Notes: generated by a model from the letters alone, not told the origin. 64,000 nucleotides of DNA from Paracoccaceae bacterium (GCA_027486345.1 JAIXPH010000050.1:62001-126000), one strand, 5' to 3'. Positions 41,716 through 52,678 are shown, counted from the stretch's first letter. A program made the numbers and translations.

Positions 41716-43986
41716 ATGGGTATTGTTAACGCGATTCTGAACTCTGTGGCCGATCCGGCCATCCTGCTTGATCCGGAGGGGGTCATCCGCCGGGCCAACA
41801 GCCTGTGGTCCGAACGATTGGGCTTGGACCCCGCCGCCCTGATCGGCAGGCGGTGGATTGACCATCTTCACCCCGCAGACCACGCTGAAGCCGCCGCTGC
41901 CCTGGTGGCGCTGGCGGCGGGGGGGCGGGTGGAGCAACTGACCTGTCGGTGGCAGGACGAGGCGGGGGGCTGGCACGATCTGGATTGGTCGGCCCGCTAC
42001 AACCCCGCCATTCTGGGCAGCGTGGCGGTGGCCCGCATCCTGTCGCCCGGTCATAATGCCATCGCCCGTCTGGATGAGATCGAGACCGTCTCGGGTGTGG
42101 GAAGTTGGGAAGCCTCTGTCGATACGGGGCAGATTTACTGGTCACCGCTGACCTTCCGCCTGCACGACCTTGCCCCGGACAAGCAACCCGACCTTGCCTC
42201 GGCGCTGTCCTTCTTCACCGGCGCGGCGCGCGCCACGGTCGAGTCGGCCTTCGACCGCTTGCGCAGCGATGGCACCCCCTATGATCTGGAACTGCCCTTC
42301 ACCACAGCGACGGGCCGGTCGATCTGGGTGCGTGCGACCGGGGCCGCGCAGTTCCGCGACGGGCGGCTGGTGCGCGCTTACGGGACATTTCAGGACATCT
42401 CGGACCGCCGCGCGCGCGAGCAGCATCTGCAAGACGCGCGGCAAGCCGCTGTGGCGGCGCGCGAACAGCTTGTCACCGCGGTCGAAAGTCTGCCGGATGG
42501 CTTCGTGCTTTACGACCATGCCGATCGTCTGGTCATCGCCAACCGGCGCTATCGCGAAATCTATGCCGAAAGTGCTGCCGCGATGATCCCCGGCACGCGG
42601 TTTCAGGATATCCTGCAATACGGGCTGGACCGGGGCCAATACCGCGATGCCGTCGGACGCGAGGCGGACTGGCTGGCCGAGCGGCTGGAGCGTCATCGCA
42701 ACCCCGTGGGGGTGATCGAACAGCGGTTGGCCAATGGCCGGGTCCTGCGGATCTTCGAGCGCCGCACCCCCGAGGGTGGCAGCGTGGGCCTGCGGGTCGA
42801 CATGACCGAGCTTTACGACGCGCGCGAAAGGGCCGAGGCCGCGAACCGCGCCAAGGCGCATTTCCTCGCCAACATGAGCCACGAGCTGCGCACGCCGTTG
42901 AACGGCATCCTCGGGATGGCTGATCTTCTGGCGGCCGACCTCACCGACCCCGCCAAGCTGGCCTTGGCCGACAGCATCCGCGACAGCGGCGAAACGCTGC
43001 TGGCCGTGCTGAACGACCTGCTGGACATGTCCAAGATCGACGCGGGCCGGATGGAGTTGGAAAACGCGCCCTTCGTCCCCGCCGATATCCTGCGCCGGGT
43101 TGAGGCGCTTTATGCTTTGCGGGCGCAGGAAAAGGGTCTGAAACTGACGGTGGACCTGCCGCCATCGGCCGAAGAGCCGCGCCGGGGCGACGGGCATCGG
43201 GTGGCGCAAATCCTGCACAACCTGTTGTCCAATGCGGTGAAATTCACCTCAAGCGGTCAGGTCGCGGTCACGGTGCGGGCAGAAGGGCCCTTGGTGGTGA
43301 CGGTCAGGGACAGCGGCATCGGCATGAGCCCTGATGAGGTGGCGCGCATCTTCGACGATTTCGAGCAGGCCGACCGCGGCACCAACCGGCGTTTCGGCGG
43401 CACGGGCCTGGGCCTGTCCATCGTGCGAAAGCTGGTGGCGATGATGGGCGGATTGGTGGAGGTGGACAGCGTCAAGGGTCAGGGCACGACCATCACGGTG
43501 ACCTTGCCCTTGCCACGGGTCGTGGCCACGGATGCGGCGGACCCGCCCAAACCCGCGTCCTGCGCCCTCGCACGGCTTGCGGGCAAACGGGCGCTGATCG
43601 CGGATGATAACCCGGTCAATCTGCAGATCCTGCATGCCTATCTGACGCGCTTCGGCCTGTCGGTCACCATGGCAGAGAACGGGCGTCAGGCGGTCGATCT
43701 GTTCCGGCAGGGGTCCTTCGACCTGATCTGTCTGGACATCTCAATGCCCGAACTGGACGGAGTCACCGCGCTGGCCGAGATCGACCGCATTGCTCGCCGC
43801 TCTGGCATCGCGCGCCCGCCCGCCGTCGCTGTCACGGCGAATGCGATGGCCCATCACGTCGAGGAATATCTTGCCGCGGGCTTTGATGCCCATCTGGCCA
43901 AGCCGATCCGGCGCGAACAGACCGGGCATACCCTTGCCGCGCTGCTGGATGCGGGGGTGCAGAGCGAGGTCCAGAGGGCGACCTAA
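41716..43986 (+). CDS. PAS-containing hybrid sensor histidine kinase
   Basis: Hybrid two-component kinase of 756 residues with no membrane segments, so a cytoplasmic sensor. Three PAS-like domains (about 1-110, 115-235, 245-375) are followed by HisKA with H389 in NMSHELRTPLNG. Next come HATPase_c with NLLSNAVKF, DSGIGM and FGGTGLGLSI, and a C-terminal receiver with phospho-accepting D674 (CLDISMPELDG) and K in LAKPIRR. No Hpt domain or cognate regulator is nearby. It follows the flagellar operon on the same strand after 157 nt; a motility link is possible but not shown. Confidence 0.9.
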   Translation: MGIVNAILNSVADPAILLDPEGVIRRANSLWSERLGLDPAALIGRRWIDHLHPADHAEAAAALVALAAGGRVEQLTCRWQDEAGGWHDLDWSARYNPAILGSVAVARILSPGHNAIARLDEIETVSGVGSWEASVDTGQIYWSPLTFRLHDLAPDKQPDLASALSFFTGAARATVESAFDRLRSDGTPYDLELPFTTATGRSIWVRATGAAQFRDGRLVRAYGTFQDISDRRAREQHLQDARQAAVAAREQLVTAVESLPDGFVLYDHADRLVIANRRYREIYAESAAAMIPGTRFQDILQYGLDRGQYRDAVGREADWLAERLERHRNPVGVIEQRLANGRVLRIFERRTPEGGSVGLRVDMTELYDARERAEAANRAKAHFLANMSHELRTPLNGILGMADLLAADLTDPAKLALADSIRDSGETLLAVLNDLLDMSKIDAGRMELENAPFVPADILRRVEALYALRAQEKGLKLTVDLPPSAEEPRRGDGHRVAQILHNLLSNAVKFTSSGQVAVTVRAEGPLVVTVRDSGIGMSPDEVARIFDDFEQADRGTNRRFGGTGLGLSIVRKLVAMMGGLVEVDSVKGQGTTITVTLPLPRVVATDAADPPKPASCALARLAGKRALIADDNPVNLQILHAYLTRFGLSVTMAENGRQAVDLFRQGSFDLICLDISMPELDGVTALAEIDRIARRSGIARPPAVAVTANAMAHHVEEYLAAGFDAHLAKPIRREQTGHTLAALLDAGVQSEVQRAT

Positions 43987-44855
43987 AGCGCCACCATGTC
44001 CACCGCCTGGCTGGAGCTTTGCCCCCCCGCGATCCGCAGCACACCGGCGACCGGGGCAACGTCGCCATAATCGCGGCCATGTGCGACGGTCACGTGATCC
44101 TCACCGGCGAAACAGGCATTGGTCGGGTCATAGTCGATCCAGCCTGCGCGCGGCCCGGCCCAGACCCGCACCCAGGCGTGCATGGCATCCGCGCCCTCCA
44201 GCCGGGGTTGGCCGGGCGGGGGCAGGGTCCGCAGGTAGCCCGAGACATAGCCCGCCGGGACCCCCATCCCGCGCAGGCCGGCAATCATGATCTGGGCGAA
44301 GTCCTGACAGACCCCAGTCTTCTTGGCAAAGGCCTCGGACGGGGGGGTGTCCACCGTCGTGGCCAGTGCGTCAAAGGTCAGGGTGTCGTGCAAGGCGCGC
44401 CCCAGGGCCTCGGTCACGGCGATCAGGCCGTGGTGGCCTGCGACCACCTCACGCGCAAAGGCGGTGATGGCCGCATCGGGTGGAATGCGCGGCGAGGGGG
44501 GCAGGAAATGATGCGGGGCATCTGGCGCGATGGACAGATAGCCCGACAGGAGTGCGGGCAGGTCCGTCAGCGCCCCATCCGTTTGCGGCAGCGATTGGGG
44601 CAGGCGGTCCACCACGGCGCGGGCCTCGAAGGCCACGGCGTCATGGCCTGCGGGCAGCGACAGTTCGGTGACGGCATTGCCGAAGAAGTCGGTGAAATTG
44701 CGCCGCTCCACCGGCTGCGGGTGGATCGTCAGCGCAGATGAGCGCACCGTCTGCCGCCCCGGCAGATGCGCGGGCAACAGCCGCAGCAGGTGGCGCCCGC
44801 CCCCGGCCGGTGTGGCGTAGTCATAGCGGATCACCAGTTTGATGTCATAGAGCAT
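43983..44855 (-). CDS. Transglutaminase-like protein of the ATP-grasp/alpha-E cluster
   Basis: Cysteine-protease-fold protein of 290 residues with a transglutaminase N-terminal beta domain (about 1-85) and core (about 160-245). The triad is intact: C183 in TGVCQDFAQIM, H226 in DAMHAWVRVW and D243 in DYDPTN. Such proteins may cut or form amide bonds. The start overlaps the preceding stop (TGATG), so it is the third gene of a coupled three-gene operon with the ATP-grasp/alpha-E and DUF2126 proteins. Its real substrate is unknown. Confidence 0.9.
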   Translation of the reverse strand: MLYDIKLVIRYDYATPAGGGRHLLRLLPAHLPGRQTVRSSALTIHPQPVERRNFTDFFGNAVTELSLPAGHDAVAFEARAVVDRLPQSLPQTDGALTDLPALLSGYLSIAPDAPHHFLPPSPRIPPDAAITAFAREVVAGHHGLIAVTEALGRALHDTLTFDALATTVDTPPSEAFAKKTGVCQDFAQIMIAGLRGMGVPAGYVSGYLRTLPPPGQPRLEGADAMHAWVRVWAGPRAGWIDYDPTNACFAGEDHVTVAHGRDYGDVAPVAGVLRIAGGQSSSQAVDMVAL

Positions 44856-47218
44856 CAGCGCAGGTATCCTTCGGTCACCAGATCGGACAGGGCCGCCAGA
44901 TCGGCGCGGAACGTCCAAAGCGCCGCCGTATCCAGCGTCTCGGGTGTGGCGCGGTCCAATCGGCTGTGCAGCGCCGCCACGGCCCGCGACAGTGCCACGG
45001 TCGATCCCCGCCCACTGGCCCCCGGCAGATGCGAAAGCTGGTCGCGGATGCCGTCCAGTTGAAAGCGGATGGCGCGGGGGTTCATCTCATCCAGCGCCAG
45101 AAGCTCCACCACCGTCTCGCGCGCGGTCACAAGGGCAAAGCGGCGGCGGTGGGTCATCACGCTGTCGCCCACCTCAATCGCCAGATCGAGCGCACCTTCG
45201 GGGGCTGTCGGATCGGCCAGCGTGGCAAGGATCGCCGTCATCCCCATCGCGCGTTCATGGTGCTGGCCCAGTTTCAGGAAGCGCCAGCCAAGGAAGCGAT
45301 ACATGTTCTCATGCACCAGACCGGAAAATCCCGTCAGCTTGCGCAACAGCTTGCCGATCGCGCGGGCGGCATCGTCGCCCACAGTCACGCGCTGCGCCAT
45401 CCGCCGCATGGTCTTGTCGAGGTCAGCCAGCGCCGACCAACCGTCTGGCGAGAAGCGGTCGCGCACCGCGCCTGCGCTGTAGATGGCCGCGCCGAGGGTC
45501 TGGATCAGGCCCTGTGGGATGCCCTCATTGGGATCGACGCCCAGCACGGTCAGCAGCGGGTCCATTCCGGACAGCAAGGGACTTGCCGCGCTGCCGCCTT
45601 CGGCCAGCCGTGCGTTGCGGGCGCGCAAGAGGCGCAGGATGCCTTCGGTGCGTTCAACATAGCGGCCCAGCCAGAACAGGTTGTCCGCCGCCCGCGCGGG
45701 CAGGACCGACAAGCCACGGCGGGCAACCTCTCCACCTGCGGGCAGCAGGGTGGCGGCCTCGACCGAGCGGGGGCTGACGATCCAGACATCCGCCGCCGCG
45801 CCACCCTTTTGCATGGCGATGGCGGCGGCATCCCCGCCGCGCCCGATGCGGGCAAAGCCGCCGGGCATCACCTCCCACCCTTGGGAGGTGCGCAGAAGAA
45901 AGACCCGCAGGCTCATGGGACGCGGGCGCAGGCGGCCATCGACAAAGGCGGGGGTGGTGGACAGGGTGACCCGCTCCTGCCCCACATACTGCGCGCCATG
46001 CTCAGCCAGCCAATCGGGCAGGGGGCCGATGGGGCGATGATCCTGACCATCCTCATAGGGCGGGCGAGTGGAGAGCGCCGGAGAGATGAACATCCGGTCC
46101 GCATTGGCGGCGACATGATCGCGTTCGGCAGGTTGCCCGCACCACCATGTGGCGACATTGGGCAGGATCAGGTCTTGGCCCAGCAGCGCCCGCGCGATCT
46201 TGGGCAGAAAGGCCAGAAACGCCCGCGTTTCCAACACGCCAGAGCCAAGGGCATTGACCATCGTCGCGGTCTGATCCCGCAGCGCCGACACCATCCCCGG
46301 CGTGCCCAAGCGGCTGGCGGGGTCCAGTTCCAACGGGTCCGCCCAGCCGGAATCCAGCCGCCGCCACAGCACGGACACCGGGGTCAACCCGGCCACAGTG
46401 CGGATCATCAGGCGGCCATCGCTGACAGTCAGATCTTCGCCCTGCGCGAGCAGAAAGCCCAGATAGCGGGCGATATAGGCGTGCTCGAAATAGGTATCGG
46501 TCAGCGGCCCCGGCGTCAGGATCGCCACACGGCTGTCAGGCTCGGCCCGCAGGTCCATCAGCGCGTTGCGGAAACTGCGAAAGAACCCGGCCAAGCGGTG
46601 CACATGCGCGCCGGGGTAGAAATCGGAAAACACGCGCGACGTCGCCACCCGGTTTTCCAACGCGAACCCGGCACCAGATGGCGCTTGCGTGCGGTCCCCC
46701 AAGACCCACCAACGGCCATCGGGTCCGCGCCCGATCTCGAAGGCCACGAAATGCAGATGATGCCCGCCACGCGGGGTGATCCCCACCATCGGGCGCAGCC
46801 ATTCGGGGTTTCCCGCCACAAGCGCGGGCGGCAAGTGGCCCTCTGTCACCAGCCGACCGGGGCCGTAAAGATCGGCCATCACCTGTTCCAAAAGGTTCGC
46901 GCGTTGGATCAGGCCGCGGGTGATGTCGCCCCAATCGGATTCCTCGATCAGCACCGGGACATGCGACAGCGGCCATTCCCGCTCGGCCGGGCCAGACTCG
47001 CCGTAATGGCGCAGGTAGACCCCTTGATCACGCAGATATTGATCGCCGCGCGCAAAGCGTTGGGCCCAGCCTTCGGGTGCGGTGGCCGACAGATGCGCCA
47101 ACAGACCCGCCCAGACCGGACGGACCGTGCCATCGGGGGCCAAAAGCTCGTCCGCGACCCCGGCAAGGGGGCGATATCCCGCCAAGAGGGGCGGCAAAGG
47201 CAGGGGCAGCGGGTCCAT
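44855..47218 (-). CDS. Circularly permuted ATP-grasp / alpha-E fusion protein
   Basis: Fusion of 787 residues. The first 480 or so are a circularly permuted ATP-grasp (type 2, COG2308), with HYGESGPAEREWPLSHVPVL, GITPRGGHHLHFVAFEIG and LGDRTQAPSGAGFALENR. From about 495 an alpha-E helical domain follows (LPARAADNLFWLGRYVERTE). Many genomes encode the two parts separately. ATP-grasp enzymes usually join a carboxylate to an amine, so a peptide or amide ligase is predicted. Six bases separate it from the DUF2126 gene and it overlaps the next transglutaminase gene. No substrate is known to me. Confidence 0.9.
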   Translation of the reverse strand: MDPLPLPLPPLLAGYRPLAGVADELLAPDGTVRPVWAGLLAHLSATAPEGWAQRFARGDQYLRDQGVYLRHYGESGPAEREWPLSHVPVLIEESDWGDITRGLIQRANLLEQVMADLYGPGRLVTEGHLPPALVAGNPEWLRPMVGITPRGGHHLHFVAFEIGRGPDGRWWVLGDRTQAPSGAGFALENRVATSRVFSDFYPGAHVHRLAGFFRSFRNALMDLRAEPDSRVAILTPGPLTDTYFEHAYIARYLGFLLAQGEDLTVSDGRLMIRTVAGLTPVSVLWRRLDSGWADPLELDPASRLGTPGMVSALRDQTATMVNALGSGVLETRAFLAFLPKIARALLGQDLILPNVATWWCGQPAERDHVAANADRMFISPALSTRPPYEDGQDHRPIGPLPDWLAEHGAQYVGQERVTLSTTPAFVDGRLRPRPMSLRVFLLRTSQGWEVMPGGFARIGRGGDAAAIAMQKGGAAADVWIVSPRSVEAATLLPAGGEVARRGLSVLPARAADNLFWLGRYVERTEGILRLLRARNARLAEGGSAASPLLSGMDPLLTVLGVDPNEGIPQGLIQTLGAAIYSAGAVRDRFSPDGWSALADLDKTMRRMAQRVTVGDDAARAIGKLLRKLTGFSGLVHENMYRFLGWRFLKLGQHHERAMGMTAILATLADPTAPEGALDLAIEVGDSVMTHRRRFALVTARETVVELLALDEMNPRAIRFQLDGIRDQLSHLPGASGRGSTVALSRAVAALHSRLDRATPETLDTAALWTFRADLAALSDLVTEGYLR

Positions 47219-47224
47219 TCCTGT

Positions 47225-50200
47225 TTACAGACCCGGCGCGCGCCGAAGGTCAAGCGTCATCGGAAATTCCGGATGCGGATGTTCTGGCGGCGGCGCATAG
47301 CGTCCGGGGGTGTGGCCATGCGGTTCAAAGCGGGACAGACGCCGCGCCTCGGCCTCATTGCCGTTGATGGGGAAGGTCTCATAGTTGCGCCCGCCGGGAT
47401 GGGCGACGTGATAGACACAGCCCGCCAAGGCCCGGCCCGACCAGCGATCAAAGATGTCAAAGGTCAGCGGCGCATCGACGCGCAGCACGGGATGCATGGC
47501 GCTGGCGGGTTGCCACGCCTTATACCGCACGCCGCCCACCGCTTGGCCCGCCTGTCCCGTCGCGCGCAACGGCACGCGGCGGCCATTGCAGGCGACATCA
47601 TAGCGCGACGGATCGGCGGTGGTCAGTTGCACCTGCACCCGCTCGGTCGAGCTATCCGTATAGCGCACCGTTCCACCGATGGCCCCGGTTTCGCCCAAGA
47701 CATGCCACGGCTCCAGCGCCTGACGGATTTCCAGATGCACGCCCTCGGCCTGAACCTCGCCGCAGAAGGGGAAGCGGAATTCCAGATGGGCGGCAAACCA
47801 ATCCGGGTCAAAGTCAAAGCCATGCGCGCGCAGATCGGCCAGAACGTCTTGGAAATCCTGCCAGACATAGGCCGGCAGCATGAAGCGATCATGCAGGGCG
47901 GTGCCCCAGCGGGTCAGTGCCCCATCTGCAGGATTGGCCCAGAACCGCGCGATCAGGGCGCGCAGCAGCAGTTGTTGGGCAAGGCTCATCTTCGCATCGG
48001 GCGGCATCTCAAAGCCGCGAAACTCCACCAGACCCAACCGGCCTGTGGGACCATCGGGGGAGAACATCTTGTCGATGCAAATCTCGGCCCGGTGGGTGTT
48101 GCCGGTGACATCGGTCAGGATATTGCGCAGCAGACGGTCGGTCAGCCACGGCAAGGGCGGCACACCCTGACCGGGGGCGGGGATTTGGGCCAGCGCGATT
48201 TCCAGCTCATACAGACTGTCGTGTCGCGCCTCATCGATGCGGGGGGCTTGTGACGTGGGGCCGATGAAGAGGCCTGAGAACAGGTAGGACAGCGACGGAT
48301 GCCGGTTCCAGTGCAGGATCAGGCTTTTCAGCAGATCCGGCCGCCGCAGGAAGGGGCTGTCGTTCGGCGTCGCCCCCCCGACCACCACATGGTTGCCGCC
48401 GCCCGTGCCACAATGCTTGCCGTCGATCATGAACTTGTCGGCACCAAGGCGGCACAGGCGGGCCTCTTCATAGACCGCCGTGGTGATGTCCACACAGTCT
48501 TGCCAGTTGGTGGCGGGGTGGATGTTCACCTCGATCACACCCGGATCAGGGGCAACGCGGATGACGTTCAGACGCGGGTCATGCGGCGGGGCGTAGCCTT
48601 CGATGTGGACGGGCATGCCCAGCCGCTTTGCCGCCGCCTCTGCCGCGCGGATCAGGTCGAGGTATTCTTCCATGCTGACGGTCGGCGGCATGAAGACGCA
48701 CAGCCTGCCATCCCGCGCCTCAACGCTGACAGCCGTGCGGACGTGGCCGTCGATTTCCACCGTGGTCTGGGCCACTTGGGTCTGGTTGCCGACATTGGGC
48801 AGGAAACTGGCCATCGGCTGCGCCTTGCGCCCGCCCTCAATGGGGGCGACGTCGGGCAGGGGCGCGCGATCCACAGTGGGATCGGTCGGGTTGATGTAAG
48901 GGTAAGCCGAAGGCGGCACCCACGGCAGCGCCGACAGCGGCAGGCGATAGCCCACGGGGCTGTCACCGGGGACAAGGAACATATGCCCTCGCCGCAGCCG
49001 CCAGCGTTCGGACCGCCAGCGCCGCCGGTCGGTTGACGCGCCCTGCCACGCCTGCACCGGCAGGACAAAGCCGGTGGGCACGGTCAGACCGCGGTTGAAG
49101 ACGGTGGCCAGACGGTGCCGTTCTTCGGGGTCCTCAAGTTTGGAGTTGGCGGGGGTGACGTTGGCGGGCAGGTTCGCCTCTTTCACCAGCCACTCTGCCG
49201 GGTCCTCATAGGCGGGCAGGATGTATTCCTCGGTCACCTCAAGCTCTGCCGCGATTTCGCGCAGCAATTCCTGCGCGTCGTGCGAGGAAACCTTACGACG
49301 GTCGCCTTCCTCGGCCACCAAAGCCGCATCCTGCCAGATCGGCTGCCCGTCCCGCCGCCAATAGAGCGAGAAGGTCCAGCGCGGCAAGGTCTCACCCGGA
49401 TACCACTTGCCCTGCCCGTAATGCAGAAATCCCCCCGGCGCGAAGCGGTCGCGCAGGCGGCGGATCAACTGATCCGCCAGCGTGCGCTTGGTCGGCCCCA
49501 CGGCGGCGGTGTTCCATTCCGGCGCTTCGAAATCGTCGATGGAGACAAACGTCGGCTCTCCGCCCATGGTCAGACGCACATCGCCTGCCTCAAGCGCGGC
49601 ATCGACCTTTTGGCCGAGGGTGTTCAGCGCCTGCCAACCTGCATCGTCAAAGGGTTTGGTGATGCGCGGATGTTCGGAAACGCGGGTCACCTGCATGTCA
49701 AAGGCGAAATCCACCTTTTCCGTCACGCCGAAATAGCCGCCGGAAATCGGCGCGGCATTGCGGTAATGCGGGGTGGCGGCCAAGGGGATATGGCTTTCGC
49801 CCGCCAGAAGGCCGCTCGTCGGGTCCAGCCCGATCCAGCCCGCGCCGGGCAGATAGACCTCAACCCACGCATGCAGGTCGGTGAAATCCACCTCTGTCCC
49901 CGATGGGCCGTCCAGCGCCTTCAGGTCGGGTTTCAACTGGATCAGATAGCCCGACACAAAGCGCGCGGCGAACCCCAGATGGCGCAGGGCCTGCACCAGC
50001 AGCCAAGAGGAATCCCGGCAAGAGCCTGATCCAAGCCCAAGCGTTTCCTCAGGAGTCTGCACCCCGGCCTCCATGCGGATGGTGTAGTTCACCACCTGCG
50101 CGATTTGCGCGTTCAGGCCGACGACGAAATCCACCGTGCGTTTGCGGTCGCATGGCACGGTTTCAAGGAAAGCCCGCAAGAGGTCACCCGCTGGTTCGGG

Positions 50201-50554
50201 GGTCGTATAGATCACCAGATCGCGTTGCAGATCGAGGGGGTAGTCAAAGGGCCACTCCTCGGCGCTTTCCTCGACGAAAAAGTCAAAGGGGTTATAGACC
50301 GACATGTCGGCGACAAGATCGACCTCGATCTTGAACTCTGTCACCGGCTCGGGAAAGACAAAGCGGGCCAGCCAGTTGCCGTAGATGTCCTGCTGGTGGT
50401 TCACGAAATGCTTGGCCGGGCTGACCTTCAGCGAATGGCTGATCACCCGCGTGCGGCTGTGCGGGGCGGGGCGCAGGCGGATGATCTGCGGGCCAAGCAG
50501 GACCGGGCGGTCATAGGTGTACTGCGTCAGGTGGTGGATGCTGGCCTTGATCAT
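47225..50554 (-). CDS. DUF2126 protein with N-terminal transglutaminase domain
   Basis: Large protein of 1109 residues. An N-terminal transglutaminase unit (to about 290) has the complete triad C179 ([12 protein letters not shown]), H228 (LHAWVEV) and D244 (GLDPTSG). The rest is DUF2126, with a glycine-rich signature [17 protein letters not shown] near residue 710 and NIHPATNWQ, reminiscent of glutamate-cysteine-ligase-like amidoligases. No signal peptide. It is first of the three-gene operon; AT-richer DNA and divergent dadA lie upstream. The family is widespread and uncharacterised. Confidence 0.9.
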   Translation of the reverse strand: MIKASIHHLTQYTYDRPVLLGPQIIRLRPAPHSRTRVISHSLKVSPAKHFVNHQQDIYGNWLARFVFPEPVTEFKIEVDLVADMSVYNPFDFFVEESAEEWPFDYPLDLQRDLVIYTTPEPAGDLLRAFLETVPCDRKRTVDFVVGLNAQIAQVVNYTIRMEAGVQTPEETLGLGSGSCRDSSWLLVQALRHLGFAARFVSGYLIQLKPDLKALDGPSGTEVDFTDLHAWVEVYLPGAGWIGLDPTSGLLAGESHIPLAATPHYRNAAPISGGYFGVTEKVDFAFDMQVTRVSEHPRITKPFDDAGWQALNTLGQKVDAALEAGDVRLTMGGEPTFVSIDDFEAPEWNTAAVGPTKRTLADQLIRRLRDRFAPGGFLHYGQGKWYPGETLPRWTFSLYWRRDGQPIWQDAALVAEEGDRRKVSSHDAQELLREIAAELEVTEEYILPAYEDPAEWLVKEANLPANVTPANSKLEDPEERHRLATVFNRGLTVPTGFVLPVQAWQGASTDRRRWRSERWRLRRGHMFLVPGDSPVGYRLPLSALPWVPPSAYPYINPTDPTVDRAPLPDVAPIEGGRKAQPMASFLPNVGNQTQVAQTTVEIDGHVRTAVSVEARDGRLCVFMPPTVSMEEYLDLIRAAEAAAKRLGMPVHIEGYAPPHDPRLNVIRVAPDPGVIEVNIHPATNWQDCVDITTAVYEEARLCRLGADKFMIDGKHCGTGGGNHVVVGGATPNDSPFLRRPDLLKSLILHWNRHPSLSYLFSGLFIGPTSQAPRIDEARHDSLYELEIALAQIPAPGQGVPPLPWLTDRLLRNILTDVTGNTHRAEICIDKMFSPDGPTGRLGLVEFRGFEMPPDAKMSLAQQLLLRALIARFWANPADGALTRWGTALHDRFMLPAYVWQDFQDVLADLRAHGFDFDPDWFAAHLEFRFPFCGEVQAEGVHLEIRQALEPWHVLGETGAIGGTVRYTDSSTERVQVQLTTADPSRYDVACNGRRVPLRATGQAGQAVGGVRYKAWQPASAMHPVLRVDAPLTFDIFDRWSGRALAGCVYHVAHPGGRNYETFPINGNEAEARRLSRFEPHGHTPGRYAPPPEHPHPEFPMTLDLRRAPGL

Positions 50555-50714
50555 GGGGTCCGTTCCGCTGGGCTTTGGGCCACGCTTTCACAGGCGGGGG
50601 CGGTTTGGCCACCGCCAAGCCGCCAGAAGGCGCAGATTGGCCGCGCAATCTTCGGGCAGTGCCTGATTTTTGGGCGATGGCAAGGTTTCCCGCCGATTCT
50701 GAAATCGGACGGAC

Positions 50715-50738
50715 TTTATTGCGTGAGTTATCAATAAA
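50715..50738. promoter_or_regulatory. AT-rich inverted repeat upstream of dadA
   Basis: TTTATTG (50715-50721) and CAATAAA (50732-50738) form a perfect seven-base inverted repeat with a ten-base spacer, in a strikingly AT-rich part of the 319-base gap 50555-50873. It is a candidate operator for dadA or for the divergent DUF2126 operon. Confidence 0.45.
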
Positions 50739-50757
50739 AGGTGGAAATCATCTTCAT

Positions 50758-50877
50758 ATGACTAGTATGGCCGAAGAAGCTTGCACAAAGGTCAGTAAAT
50801 CTGCCCATCTTCGCCAAAACCTTTCCGTGCCTTCCGCTATTCTGGGCAGGACTCAAGCAAAAGGGTGCGGGCGATGA
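50758..50877 (+). CDS. Candidate 39-residue leader ORF overlapping dadA
   Basis: Short frame beginning [20 protein letters not shown] whose TGA overlaps the dadA ATG as ATGA. AAGGTGG lies 12 nt before its ATG, a loose ribosome site. It could couple translation of dadA, or be chance; codon use is less GC-rich than in nearby genes. Confidence 0.3.
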   Translation: MTSMAEEACTKVSKSAHLRQNLSVPSAILGRTQAKGCGR

Positions 50878-52178
50878 AGATCGTGGTTCTGGGCAGCGGC
50901 GTGATCGGGGTGACCTCGGCTTGGTATCTGGCCAAGGCGGGGCATGAGGTCACGGTGATCGACCGCCAGCCTGCCCCCGCGCTGGAAACCAGTTTTGCCA
51001 ATGCGGGCGAAGTCAGCCCCGGCTATTCCGCCCCTTGGGCCGCGCCGGGCATCCCGCTGAAGGCCATGAAATGGCTGTTCATGGAACATGCGCCGCTGAT
51101 CATCCAGCCCAAGCCCGATTGGGCCAAGCTGAAATGGATGGCGCGGATGCTGATGAACTGCACTGCCGACGCCTATGCCGTGAACAAGTCGCGCATGGTG
51201 CGGCTGGCAGAATACTCGCGCGATTGCCTCGCCGATCTGCGCGAGGAAACCGCGCTGCACTATGACGAACGCATGCAGGGCACGTTGCAACTGTTCCGCA
51301 CCGAAAAGCAGGTGGCGGCGGCGGCCAAGGATATTGCCGTCCTGCAAGCCGATGGCGTGCCGTTTGAGGTGCTGAGCGCGGATGAATGTGTGGCCGCAGA
51401 GCCGGGCCTTGCCGATGCGCGGGCCAAGATCGCGGGCGGTTTGCGCCTGCCGGGCGATGAAACCGGCGATTGCTTCAAGTTCACCAATGGTCTGGCGGCG
51501 CTGGCCGAACAGGCGGGCGTGACCTTCCGCTATGGCGTGGGGATTGAGGGGCTGGAGGAATCGGCTGGCCGCATCGTCGCCGTTCGCACCGCCGAAGGCC
51601 GCGTGACGGCGGATGCTTTCGTGGTGGCGCTGGGGTCCTATTCGCCTTTCCTCGTGAAGCCGTTGGGGATCGACCTGCCGGTCTATCCGGTCAAGGGCTA
51701 TTCGATCACCGTCCCGGTGGTGAACGACGCCCGCGCGCCGGTCTCCACCGTGATGGACGAAACCCACAAGATTGCCATCACCCGTTTGGGCGACCGCATC
51801 CGCGTGGGTGGCATGGCCGAGATTGCAGGGTTCGACCTGTCCCTGAACCCCAAACGCCGCGCGACGCTGGAGCATTCCGTTGAGGATCTGTTCGGCGGCG
51901 CGGGGGATCAGTCGAAAGCCAGCTTCTGGTGTGGTCTGCGCCCGATGACGCCCGATGGCACACCCGTTGTTGGACGCACCGGCTTTGCCAACCTGTTCCT
52001 AAACACCGGGCATGGCACCTTGGGTTGGACCATGGCAGCCGGGTCGGGTCGGGTGCTGGCCGATATCGTCAGCGGTCGCGCGACGGAGATTGACGCGACC
52101 GACCTTGGCCTGTCGCGCTACCTGCGCGCCACGCGCCGCGCACCCATGGCGGGCAAGGCAATTCCGGCGGCGGTCTGA
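50874..52178 (+). CDS. dadA: D-amino acid dehydrogenase
   Basis: FAD-dependent D-amino acid dehydrogenase small subunit, 434 residues. It oxidises D-alanine and other D-amino acids to 2-oxo acids and passes electrons to the membrane chain. The FAD-binding [17 protein letters not shown] (7-23) opens the protein; [20 protein letters not shown] and the C-terminal [18 protein letters not shown] are DadA hallmarks. AAGGG at 50861-50865 supports ATG 50874. No alanine racemase or Lrp-type regulator gene is adjacent. Confidence 0.95.
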   Translation: MKIVVLGSGVIGVTSAWYLAKAGHEVTVIDRQPAPALETSFANAGEVSPGYSAPWAAPGIPLKAMKWLFMEHAPLIIQPKPDWAKLKWMARMLMNCTADAYAVNKSRMVRLAEYSRDCLADLREETALHYDERMQGTLQLFRTEKQVAAAAKDIAVLQADGVPFEVLSADECVAAEPGLADARAKIAGGLRLPGDETGDCFKFTNGLAALAEQAGVTFRYGVGIEGLEESAGRIVAVRTAEGRVTADAFVVALGSYSPFLVKPLGIDLPVYPVKGYSITVPVVNDARAPVSTVMDETHKIAITRLGDRIRVGGMAEIAGFDLSLNPKRRATLEHSVEDLFGGAGDQSKASFWCGLRPMTPDGTPVVGRTGFANLFLNTGHGTLGWTMAAGSGRVLADIVSGRATEIDATDLGLSRYLRATRRAPMAGKAIPAAV

Positions 52179-52280
52179 GTCTGCCGACAGCCATCGCGTG
52201 GTCCGTCAGATTTTCGGCGTGACGGGGGCGACAAACCCGCCCTCGCTTCCCATCTGAAGTAAAACCGCCGCGGAGAGATC

Positions 52281-52469
52281 ATGGCCGTCGATTTGCCCCC
52301 CACCGTGCCTTATGTGGACGTCCAGTCCGAGACGCAGATTGAGAAGCGCGGGCGTAAGCGCGCGGCGCTGGCCATCGGGGCGATCATCATCCTCTCCGAT
52401 GGATCGGAATGCCAGATCGTGGGCTTTGACGCCCAGGGCCGCCCTCTCTGTGCGCCGGTACAACCCTGA
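52281..52469 (+). CDS. Small protein of unknown function (62 residues)
   Basis: Short gene with a clear ribosome site (GGAGAG, 52272-52277). The N-terminus is polar (VPYVDVQSETQIEKRGRKR). A hydrophobic stretch ALAIGAIIILSDGS could be a beta-strand core rather than a membrane helix. The end GFDAQGRPLCAPVQP is short and polar. No family recognised. It lies between dadA and the antiporter gene, in its own gap. Confidence 0.55.
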   Translation: MAVDLPPTVPYVDVQSETQIEKRGRKRAALAIGAIIILSDGSECQIVGFDAQGRPLCAPVQP

Positions 52470-52678
52470 CGGTGCAGCGATAACGCGCAAACCGCAGGCA
52501 TTTTCGGTCACAATCCGGTAACATACTGCAATATCGCACAGATTCTTCGCCATGGCGATTGATCCGTGCGCGGTCGCCTTTATCCTGAAGGCATCCCAAG
52601 CCGTTCCGCCAAGGGCCATCCCGATGTTCAGGGATGCGACCCGCCATATCCATTTCAAACCCTGCAATAGAGGTGCCG

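Noticed and set aside
44966-48253. Open frame of 1095 codons antisense to the ATP-grasp and DUF2126 genes
   Set aside because: Rich in His, Gln, Arg and Gly with no domain; it mirrors the third-position GC bias of the strongly conserved genes on the other strand.
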